The translations under genes were made by a program, and so were the position numbers. The notes beneath the pieces are model-generated. The model saw nothing but the letters and a program-made list of their open reading frames with translations, was not told where the DNA came from and did no database searches. Of a stretch of DNA of 64,000 nucleotides, positions 48,365 through 60,300 are shown piece by piece; within the stretch, counting starts at the first letter, position 1, and each line of letters opens with the position of its first letter. Origin of the DNA: Diadema setosum. Lineage: Eukaryota; Echinodermata; Echinoidea; Diadematoida; Diadematidae. Where the stretch lies: contig NC_092699.1 in NCBI RefSeq assembly GCF_964275005.1, forward strand, positions 19,520,901-19,584,900, in the 5' to 3' direction.

Positions 48365-51300
48365 GTGAGTGCCAAAGTTATCTTTGTAGCACTTGCAGTA
48401 GACTAACCATAGCTTTGAGAGCCTACCTTGGGAATTGTTTGCTTCTTTTAGCTTTAGCAAACATTTGTATTCTCCTACTACAATTCTCTGTTGTCACTTT
48501 TGAACCCTAGTAATATTGACTGTTAAGTTTTTTCAAGTGATTCATTGTATTGTAAACATATGTTGTCATAAGGTATAATAGAAACTGTTCTTTTTCTCTC
48601 TGTCTCTCATTGCTTTAGGAATGTAGATATTACTAGGTATTTTATAGCTCATGTCGATATGGGGGCATATCACTGTGCTCCAGGTGTCTATGACTTTTGA
48701 AAATGTATCTTGTTGTCCAACAAACCTGTCTATTTTTTCAAATACCTGCAAACAAAAGAGAATTGGGAATAATACAAATATAGCGAAGGAGTGCATCTCT
48801 AGGAATCTCTTGCTATCTCTTTCTCTTCCAGGCCAGAAGAAAGCCTGCGTGAAAAAAGTACCAAACCGTCCTCTGCCAAGAAGAAGTTTTCACGAGATGA
48901 CAAGTTGAGAATGCTAGCTCTCAGACGACATCTAGACAAGTTGGACCAGCAGCTTCTGGATCAGGAAAGTGTTGTGGATACTACGAGGTGAGTTGACACA
49001 GCAGTGCAGGAAAAGGCCACATTTACTTCCTGCAGTTTATTTTTACATTTTTTTCATTTGCCAGAGGCACCATATGCAACATGGTTATTCCGTGGTCTGA
49101 ATTATAAGATTTTATTTTGTATTTTGTCAGCATTGTAAATGTATTTAATATGACTCGCAATGTACAAACATGCTCTTTAATGACTTTATCAGTATTGCTG
49201 CATAGTGTGAAGACTAGCCCTCTGTTTGTACCTCAGTGCTTTTGTGAACTCTATTCCAGTGCTTTGCTTAAGGAAGTCCACTGTGATATTCCTCCATCAT
49301 TGATGTGATACTGCTGAATCATATTCTGTATCATTATACTGTATGTATTTTAGTGGTGATACTATACATTTTTGTTTGAGGGAGTGGGGGCACTTTTCAG
49401 AGTTTTTGTAAGAGAAACTCACATGATTGATTTACAGGTGACGATAACTAATAATTCGGCTTGTTTTACGAATAATTTGCCATTCATAATTTTTTTCCCC
49501 ATTTCCACAAAGCACAGAGCCTGTCAAAGTTTCATGGATGTACTGACTCATTAGTTTCAAATAGTGAAATAAGTATAACTTAAGAAAAGAGTAAAGATAT
49601 ATGTCTTAAATGCTTTTTTCTCTGCATGAGCTGAAATGCTTTACACATCAAATTTTGTCAATAATTTAGTCTGGTTTTTCAATAAATGTGTTCAATTATG
49701 CTGTAGTATAGCAATGTAAGTCTGTCAGGATGCAAACCTGACTGTTCATGTTACTTTCTGTTGACCGTAGAGAGGAGCTGCAGAAATGCCGTACCAGTCT
49801 AGAGGCTCTCACCCTGGAGAGAGACCACATCCTCATTCAGTTAGAGATCTGTCAAAGGGAGGGCAACTCGGCCAACGCTTACCGGCTGGACAGCAAGCTG
49901 GTCAAACTTGCCCAAGAGCTGGAGGCAGAGAGACTGCTAGAGGCCCAGATTGTAGACAGACTGGACAAAGCGGAGTAAGTTGTGATCTTTGCAGACCATG
50001 ACTGTAACCATTTGAAGGTACCCAGGCTCATAGCTTAACTTGCCAAGTGTATCATCAACATTCAGAAATCCATCCAAACTTGTCCTAGTTGTAAAGTTAG
50101 CAAGCCCTCTCAGGTGCTGTGATATGCCTTAGTCCAACAGGAAGCCTATGGTGGCACAATAGGAAAAGGGGGACTAAGTAATCTGTATTCATTGACAATT
50201 TGCTAGAGAGCACTCCAGTGCGCGGATGCCAATTGACAAACAAAACATACATGAAGGGTTGAACTCACATAATCAAACAAAAATAGACAAAAACTCACTT
50301 CATTTCTTGATTTAAACCAAAAAAAAAAAAATGAAATGTATGTGAATTGGGTAGACACAAAGGAACTGAAAAGAGTTGCGACATTAATCTTGAATTTTAT
50401 ATCACAACTCTGCCATGAAATCAATGAAAAGCATCCACTTAAAATTTATGATTTTATTCTGTATTTCGTAAGTGTGGTCACGCGTATGAACACTATATAC
50501 AAGCTCCCTTCACACAAAGTAGTGATGCATACAAAGCAGAACATGTTACAGTAAGATATAGTAGTATGGTATTCTTTTGTGTGGTGTGATATAGCATAGA
50601 GTAATATTGCGCCAGTCCATGAGTATATCTTGGTAACTATGTAAATATGCCAGTTAAAAGCTGTGCTGGTGTTCTACAGTCTTGCTAGAGATGTCATAAA
50701 ATGAGTGCTGATGTACTTTAACAGAAAAACCTCTTCAGGCCAAGATTTTAAGCAGTCAAAGTGGCTGACATGAATATTGAGTAAATTATTAAAAAAAAAG
50801 AAAAAGAAAAAAAGAGAAACAATATTGAAAGACAGTCATGCTCACAATGGCCAGTCATGCATACCCCAAGGATATTGTGATATTTTCTTGTCATATTCAC
50901 GAGATTAAATTTTTTGTCCCCGCCGAACGAGTTCGAGCAGGGGACTATGAAACGGGCTCCGTACGTGTGTGTGTCCGTGTGTCCGTCCGTCCGTCCGTGT
51001 GTCCGTCCGTCCGTGTGTCCGTGTGTGATCAAAATCTTCAATTTGCTACTTCTCTGTCATTTATGAGCCAATTTTGATTCTGTTTGCTTTATATGATAGC
51101 ACTACATGGGAGCTTTGAAACTTCTACACAGAATTTCAGTCGTGACCTTTGACCTTGACCTTTGACCTATATTGTACATTTTGCTACAAAATGCTACTCC
51201 TTTGCCATTTCTAACCCGATTTCGATTCCGTTTGCTTTATGTGATGGCACTAGGTGAGGGCTTCAAAACTTCTACACAGAATTTTGACCTTTGACTTCTT

Positions 51301-54300
51301 TGACCTTTGACCTTGATTTTTTGACCTATATTGTACATTTTGCTACAAAATGCTACTCCTTCGCCATTTCTAACCCGATTTCAATTCCGTTTGCTTTATG
51401 TGATGGCACTAGGTGAGGGCTTCAAAACTTCTACGCAGAATTTTGACCTTTGACTTCTTTGACCTTTGACCTTGATTTTTGACCTATATTGTACATTTTG
51501 CTACGAAATGCTACTCCTTCGCCATTTTTAACCCGATTTCAATTCCGTTTGCTTTATATGATGGCAGTAGTTGAGGGCTTCAAAACTTCTACACAGAATT
51601 TTGACCTTTGACTTCTTTGACCTTTGACCGTGATTTTTGACCTATATTGTGCATTTTGCTACAGAATGCTACTCCTTCGCCATTTCTAACCCGATTTCGA
51701 TTCCGTTTGCTTTATGTGATAGCACTAGGTGAGGGCTTCAAAACTTCTACATAGAATTTTGACCTTTGTCTTCTTTGACCTTTGACCTTGATTTTTGACC
51801 TATATTGTACATTGGCTACAAAATGCTACTCCTTCGCCATTTCTAACCCAATTTCGATTCCATTTGCTTTATGTGATGGCACTAGGTGAGGGCTTCAAAA
51901 CTTCTACACAGAATTTTGACCTTTGACTTCTTTGACCTTTGACCTTGATTTTTTACCTATATTGCACATTTTGTTACAAAATGCTACTTCCGGCGGGGAC
52001 ATATGTTACGCACCGCGTAATTTCTACTTTTCCTTGTTTAGTGTTTCAAAGCAAATGTAATTAGGAATGAGAGGGACAGGAAAATTTTTAATTCAAATGA
52101 GGTTCTCATAATGTGTTATTGTTTTTTTTTCTGTGTTTATAACTCTCTTGTTTATTTTCATCATTCAAGAATTGGGAATGAAGTGTCTGTTATAAAGCTA
52201 TTCTTATATTCAAAGGCTGCAAATATGGTGTAATTTGTTAAAACTAATTTTGCCAGACTGCAGCTATCTCACTTTGACCTTGAGCGAGGGAAGTATCTTC
52301 TTGAGGAGGAGGAGCTTCAGAAGAAAGAGGCGGAGCTGGAGGAGGAGCGGAAGGAGAATGCTGCCAGGAGGGCGGAGAAAGAATCTAAGTACCTCAGCCA
52401 GGCAGAGCATCGTAGGAGAAAGAGGGAGCAGTGAGTTGAGATTATGACTTTCACTTCAGCCTTTTGTCAGTTCTGCTTGACCTCTAGTCAAGAAAATCAA
52501 AAACGTTTGATTGCCCAATGAGAGTTAACGGGAATCTACCTCAAATATTCTGTGGGTTTAAGGAGGAAAGAAATATTAAAGCTCATCAGTGAAGTTTGAC
52601 GTTAATTGGAGGATTCGTTCAGAAGTTATGACGTTTAAAAGTTAGATGAAAACCCTGTGCCATCGTTGCTGGATGAGAAGGTTGCAGAATATATGATGTG
52701 ACGTCACAGTAGGAAAATAATATAAACGAAAGAATCTGTGAGGCGAATTCCATGCGTTTTCTTTTCCTGGGATAAAGAAAGAGCCCATGACTTATCTCCA
52801 GCAAAAGGTGAGAGGAATAGTATTAGCCTTACCATAGGTCAGTAAAAAGTTAAAGAATGTGTGATTTTTTTAATGAAAAAATGACATTTTGGGGGATTCT
52901 TTGTGTATTTTTTCAATGTTGTTACCCTACTCTGACAAAATGGACTGTTATAACCTTCTTTTCCAGTGATGGCAGCACATGGATTTAGCCAAAGTTTAAG
53001 GATTTATAATTTATGAACAATGTTGGGATTTCCTCAGATGTTATCACTGATGCATGTTATAATGTTTCTGCTTTCACTGAATCCACATGTTTGGAGTAAA
53101 TTCCCCTTCAAGCAAATCGATATTTTGTGTCATTCTACAAATGTATTATTGCAATGACTCTCATTTTCATGCAGTAAGGTGTTAGAAAGGTTTTGCTCCT
53201 ACTAATCAGACCATGGTTCTTTTCTTTAGATATTCCAGCCACAAGACGTTCCTATCGTAGACTAAACAAAAATTGTTTGTTAGTGTTATTATGAACTACT
53301 TGAATGCATTATAGTGTTAGCTAATACTAAATGACCTATTTAGTATGTGCTAGCCGGAAACCCCTTCACAGTATAAGATTTCATCAGTTCAGTGTGTAAA
53401 AAAGCCGGCTTACTGGCATGATGTGATAGACCTTCTTTTGGAAATTAACTTGTCAAATTTCTATAGTACTGTGTTGTAGGCTAAGGACAGAATCTATGTT
53501 ATTGAAAACTTTACTTTCTTTTCATATAAACTGTTATGATGCTAGCAATATAATGGATTAAAAAGCGTGCATAGAAGTCCTTTGCCTCTTTTTTTTTTTT
53601 TTTTTTTTTTGGTGATACAGATATAAGTGAGGTGAAATTGATATTTTCTATGACATGATACATGTAATCCTTCTATGCCTGAACAAAATGATTAACTTTG
53701 ATTCAGCACCAATATTTTTTCAAACTTTAACAGTATTCTTTTTTCTTTTAAAAACATGAAATTCTCTCTACGCCATGATTTAACTGTTGCTATGGTGTAC
53801 ATTGAAAAGTAGAAAACAGGGTGCTGACTCTCTCAAAATACCCCACATCCAGGGACCACATTGCAGCTTTGATGGAGCATGACCGCAAGCACCGCCAGGC
53901 CCTGAGTGCAGCCAGGAAAAGTCAAGAGGTTGCCTCACAGTATCTGAAACAGTCTCTTGCAAAGTGAGTAGAATTAGGACTTGAAGTCAATGGGTCAAAG
54001 GTCACTTGATAAAAAAAAGGGTGTATGGACTTGCTTTTATATGTATGCATTGAATTCTGAGCTTTGAATCTATCAACTTTATGTTTGTGGCATTGTATGG
54101 TTCAGTAATACGTTGACTGAGTAAAATGAACCTTTGATATTGATTAAGGGACAGATGTTACGACTGTCTGGATGTTTCCCGTGTTTATGATAATTATATG
54201 AAAAGTAAAGTTTGACGTAATTGCAAGTAGCAGCTTCACTGTTGAAATTCAAGCATCGATTGTATGCACATCTGTTCTCAAAGATTATTCACAGTTACCT

Positions 54301-57300
54301 GAAAAACTTTAACAAAGACTAGTGTGTGTAACATGGCAATAGTGTATATCACAGAGTGATAATGCCTTTTGACATAGACAGAACTAAACGAAAAAGATTC
54401 TGGAAAAAATAGGGGGAGGGAGAGGTGGAGCAAGAATGGGTAATCAACCAGGCTTTTAGGCTAGAACCGTAACATTGAATAACTGAGTTCAGTGATCTGT
54501 TGAAGTGGCCATCATTCACATGATTCTCATGATGCCAGGTACCGGCAGCAGGAGGCAGAGGAGATGGAGCGGGAGAAGGCTCACACAGAGAAGAGGATTG
54601 GCACTCTCCTGAAGCTGAAGCAGGACATCAGTTCAAATAGGGTAAGCCCTACTATAACTCTCAAAGGACATTTTTTAATGAGAATCCTCATAACTTCTTG
54701 ATATATAAAAGGATCAGTACTAGACAATACTGAGTTGTTGTGGTGTGCTTGAAATATGAAGGGTCCTAGTCAGAAGACAGTTGCTTTTTTCCCCTCTTAC
54801 AGGAAAGCTACCCAAAATAAAATGTTAAGTTGACTAATAATGATATGAAGTATTATGCTTTCAAACAAACTCTAGATTAAAAAGCAATATAATTAGCAGT
54901 GAGAAATTCACACACACACACACACACAAAAAAGATCTGAAAATCACTTTTGCCTCACAATCTAGTAGTGAGTGGAACTAGCGCCAGTGCTCATCTGGTA
55001 AGCTGGGACACAGGTGCAGTTGTGAGTATCACATAGGTTTGGGTTGCACAGAATGAGTAATCATAGGTAAGGAGATAGCAACCTGTATAGCATGGCTCGA
55101 CGCTAACTTTTTTGTTTGGTGGCCCGATGGGGCCACCGAAATCCTCAATTTCAAATTTTTGGTGGCCCGAGAGAAAAATTTGGTGGCCCCGAAAAAAAAA
55201 CAATGAAAAACATTAAAAGTCCTGTGTTTTTTTTAATGAGTCAAATATCTAAGTTTTATCCAGTCATAGTAAGAATTGGAAGTTGGACATACATCTACTC
55301 ATAAATAAACCTCAACAAACTCGCAGCACTCACTCTCAGGCACTCATTCAGTCCTTTTCATTCATCCTTTAAACAAATATAACTGCTAATTTCCGGCGCA
55401 AAAAGTTTCGAATTAATTGACCTACTTTTCAAAAAAATTTGGTGGCCCGAGACGGGCCACCAAATTCGCCCTTTTTTTAAATTTGGTGGCCCGACTTTCA
55501 ATTTTGGTGGCCCCGGGCCACTGGGCCACCGTTAGTGTCGAGCCCTGTGTATAGGTATACTTACGATATAGTTTATTTGGCAGACCTCTCAATAATTTCA
55601 GTCAGCCCTTTTAAACTTGTAGTCTGTGTTTTCATTTTTCTCAGCTAGAAGTACTAACAGTAGTATAGAATCATGTTGCAAGAGATCACTTGATGCAGGC
55701 AAACATGATATCACACCTTATTTCTGGACTTTTAAAGTAACACAATTCTCTGACATTCTTCTACATACCCTATTCACCATGTTTATCTAATCTAACAGGA
55801 TTTCCTGAAGTTATAGTGCCATTATTTAATGAATGTTTCTACCGCACTGACTGTGGATAGACAATTTACCCTTGTCTCCTGTGCAAACAAAATTTGAATC
55901 CATTTACCTGTAATCATGCTTGTGCTGTAAGCAATATGGATAGCGTTGCTGAATGAAATCTGTGGATATGAAATTCCTGTAACATCTGTTTGCACTATGA
56001 TTCATGGACCTGTGTTCCTTGAAGGAGAATCTGCGAGCCCTCCAGGCCAGAAACCGCTACGACACTCGCCAGGGAGTAGCCAAGGAGGAGCAGGAGCGAC
56101 TTCAGCTGGTGGAGGCAGGGGAGAACTCGGCTGAAGTCATGCTGAGGAAGAAGAGAATGGAGGAACGTGGTGCTGACAGACAGTGAGTGAGAATCTTCCC
56201 ACTGTGCATTTATCAAGCAATGTATTTCCCTCTACTTAGGGCATTCATTTTTAACAAAATGTAGAGAAGTAGTTGCATGCTTCTTGGTACTCTGTTTATG
56301 AGGTATATCAGTGATCAATAAGCCATATGCAAACAGGCAGTCTCTAAGCATTCAATTCACTTGAAACTGAGTTTCTGTACTCTGGTCTTTATAGTGATTG
56401 TCTTCGATTTGTTATGATCTGAAATGCCTTATATTGAATAATGAGGTTAATATTCATGATAGGGATGATGGCTATGATGATCATGATGGCAATGGAAGAA
56501 GAACAATGCAGATGATAAGGGAGAAAGATTTGCGGTGACACCATGTGTATGTAGTCCTTAACCAGATCGTTGTTTGCCAGAAGAGCCTAGAAAGAGGAGA
56601 AATGAAGAGGGAAGCGACATATGGGGGTTGTGAGGGGGGCAAAAAGTGAAGAGTGGGGGACAGTAATGGGCTAGAAGTTGAAGTTGCACTAGTGGAGACG
56701 GTAGAGAAAGGAACAGAGAGAGTGGTAAGGAAGAATAGTGTGAGAATCAAGTAAGATGTTCGGACATCGTTAGAAGGGGAAAGATGATGCAGATGATAGC
56801 AAAGTAAAGTCCACCTGTTACTGCTGATATGCTTGTGGAAGTAAAAACAGAAGCAGATAGTAGCATGTGAGCAGATGACATGACAATCAAGGTATTCAGA
56901 TCTTTGTACATTGGGAATAAGGTACCCCTGTGTAGTAATTTCTCACTCATTTTGTGACAAACATTGTCCTTGCAGGAAGTACACAGCTGACCAGCACCAG
57001 AAGCAGGCCAAACTCCTCTCACACATCCTGAATGAGGAGAAGCAGATGAAGAAGAGGCGCAAACTCTACCCCCACCTGTTTGAAGACCCCAAGTGGGAGA
57101 AATCTCTCCGAGTCAAGGAGCACAAGCGTAAGTCTCCCACCATTCTGCGTGAGATGGGTAGCATCTCGCCCCTAGACAGATACGAGGAGCAGACAGCTGG
57201 AGGAGATGAGGAGGATGGTCCTGATGAGCCTCAGATACTAGTAAGTCTGTCAGTCTCCAGACTAAACAAACATTTCTGCAACACATTGTCATAGTCTGAT

Positions 57301-60300
57301 GCACGTTGAGGAAAACCTGAGAGCAACTAAGAGGTTGAATTTGCATGCTCATGAAAGTTTCTATATTTTTGGCTGTTAACTTAGAGGATTCACATCTGGA
57401 GCCAGATAGCTTTATTGTGCTAGAAAGGAATTCATAATCTATTTGAAGGTATGGATCATTGACATGCAAGCTTTGAAGAAAGATTACATATCAAAGGTTC
57501 ACTAAAAATAATAAAGCATTTTAGATTTATTCCTTTTGTACTTGTTTCAGTTGTAATTTCCAAAGCTTCATGAAAGAATTAATTAATTACATTTTGCAGT
57601 TAGTTTGTTCCCTTCTCAGAGGGCAGGCTAAATATGTCACTTTTAATTTTAGCAGGTGTGTCATCAACATAAATTTCTTCTTTTAGAATTCAACATTACC
57701 ACCCACATGTGTTTCATGATCTCGTTCTAGAACTGCTACTTGCTTTATAATCATTGGTAGCATTTCATCATTGCACAGTCTAAAGATTTACTTCATGTCA
57801 TCACCAAAATTTTGCATGTGTATTCACATTATCATACCCTACTCAATACATTTTCATAATTTGTAATTATAATTATATGTTCCTATAATCACACACAAAT
57901 AACCCAAATACTGGATGAAATTTGGCTTTACATGTCTTGTTTGCAAAAGTGGCATATGATATTATTGATTTTATTTCATATATTGAAAAATTCCAGACGA
58001 TTACAGAGAAGATGACCCAAGACTCATCAGATGAAGAGGATGAGGAGGGGTTTACTCTTGGTAACCAAAATGGTATCGCCATGACGATGGGTACAGTGGA
58101 AGACCCACTAAAAGAAGACCTTGCCAAGCCAGAGTTTGAGGGGCTGTGGAACAAGCAACACAAGGCTTACAAAGTGAGTGCATTCTTCTGGAAAGTCAAA
58201 TTTCATGTGAGGGAGGAGTCTCCGAGCTGTAGCTCAATATAGAAACCAGAATGACTTGAAAATTGTGGAGTGCCTGTGCTCCAGGAGAGTTAATCATTTG
58301 AGTAACATACCAGGAGGATCTTAGCATACAGGGCTTCCTAACATATTGTTCAAAATCTAGTTGATACCTGATTGTAGTTATCATTAAGCAGGAAGTTGTT
58401 TCAGCAAGGTAACAAGGTAGGTGACTGCTCTGTGTGGCAGCCACTCTGTGTAGCTGTGTCAATTTTCCTGTGATTCATCATGCCAAAAAGCAATGCTGAA
58501 GAAAAGAAGTATATTCTTTTGCTATTGCCCGTAACCAAATAATTCATTATTCATTTCATATAATTTGGAAATTAACAGTTTTTGGCTGAACACCTCATCT
58601 CAATCTTCATCCTACATAATGTGCATACAAGAGAGAAATATAAATAAAGGGTTAAGAGGTCCTCAACCATCAACCCCCCCCCCCATAAAAAAATAGAATG
58701 AAATGTGTGATTGTATGTTCTATCCTTTTGTAAAGTATATATTACAACTGCTCCTTGTTGCCTTTCACAATTACTTTGTAGCTTTCATAGGTCAGTGTTC
58801 TATTAAGTCTGTCTAACCTTCATATCTTGATATCAAAAATTTCCGTGATATTATGCCTTTACAGATATCACGAAAAAAAATAATATTCCTTGTCAATTTT
58901 TCCCCTCTTAAACAGCAAGCGTATATTGTTCTTTAATTCTTTTGAAAATGTTTACCAGATAATTAATAATGTGATTACTAGTCCAATTATGACACTGTCC
59001 AAAAGATATGCACAGGTTTCATTACTGAAAGCTCATCAAAAATGTATACAGTAATATGCAATAGCTGACTTATCAAGCTGACTTATATGTAACTGCTGAG
59101 ATTCTTGTGAATACATTCGTTGCTCACATATTTTGTGGGGATGAGGTTTTGAGTCGGTGGTTTCCATCCTTGCAGATTCCAAAAGATGAGGAAAAGACAT
59201 ACACGTTGCAGTACCCAAGTAAGATGGAGAAGGAAATAATGGCGGCAGCACTGGACAAGCATCGCTCAGGCATTGTCAAGAAGCAAATTGCTGCAGGCAG
59301 AGAGTTCAAAGGTTGTGCTTTTGTTAGCAAGCCAGAGGTTGTCCACTTCAAGGTGAGTACCATACTTTAAGTGTTTCATATCGGTTTCATAACAATATCT
59401 TACAACACTGTCATACAGTATTCATTACATTTTTACATGCTGCTGTAATGTAAGTCTTAACAATCACCAACACCCACTATACTCACTTGTGATAGGTCAG
59501 TGTGGAAGAGCAATTTGAACAATTGGTCAACACTCAGTACCCAGATTAGTAGATTACATCTAAGATTTGTATAGTTTACAGCAACATGACTAGATTTTGA
59601 CTACTTAATGTAAGCACAGTTGCTGAATGAGTTTCAGCTTCCAGCCAGTAAAATATAGAGGATGTTGGTAACTAGCAAATATGTCATTGTTACTTGCACC
59701 TATTTCAATCCCCAGATTGTCTTTGTTTGAAATGGGTGTTACATAGTGAATTTATGTAAAATGTAATTATATGTGAGCATTACATGAAGAATTATGCTAG
59801 GCACTCACATACTTATTTCAAGTGAAAAGAATAGTGGTCTGCTTTTTGTAGAAATGGAAATGAATTGTACCAAGTCACACCTCTCATGTGAATGTGTGAG
59901 AATTGTGAACTAGCCTCCTTTTGAATTTACCTCTTCATATCTTTTTTTTCCATCATTGTCCTTTGCCAGAAGTCTGACCATAGCTCCTTGCAAATCAGTG
60001 TTGATGTACCCAAGTCACTTACTCCTTTCTTTCCATGTTTCAGGATTTTGATGTTGGCAAGGCATACAAGAAACGCATTGTTCTCACCAACATTTCCTAC
60101 AGTGTGAACTTTCTCAAATATGTCGACCTTTCAGAGCATCTGAAAGATTTCATTGATGTCCAGTAAGTATCTTGTGTCAGTCTCTTCTACTAGATGACAG
60201 TATTTTAAGTGCTGATGTCAGAATGATATTGGAATCACATTGTGAGATTTGTATATGGAAAAAGGTCAACTTAGACCACCTGAGATGATAATAGAAATGA

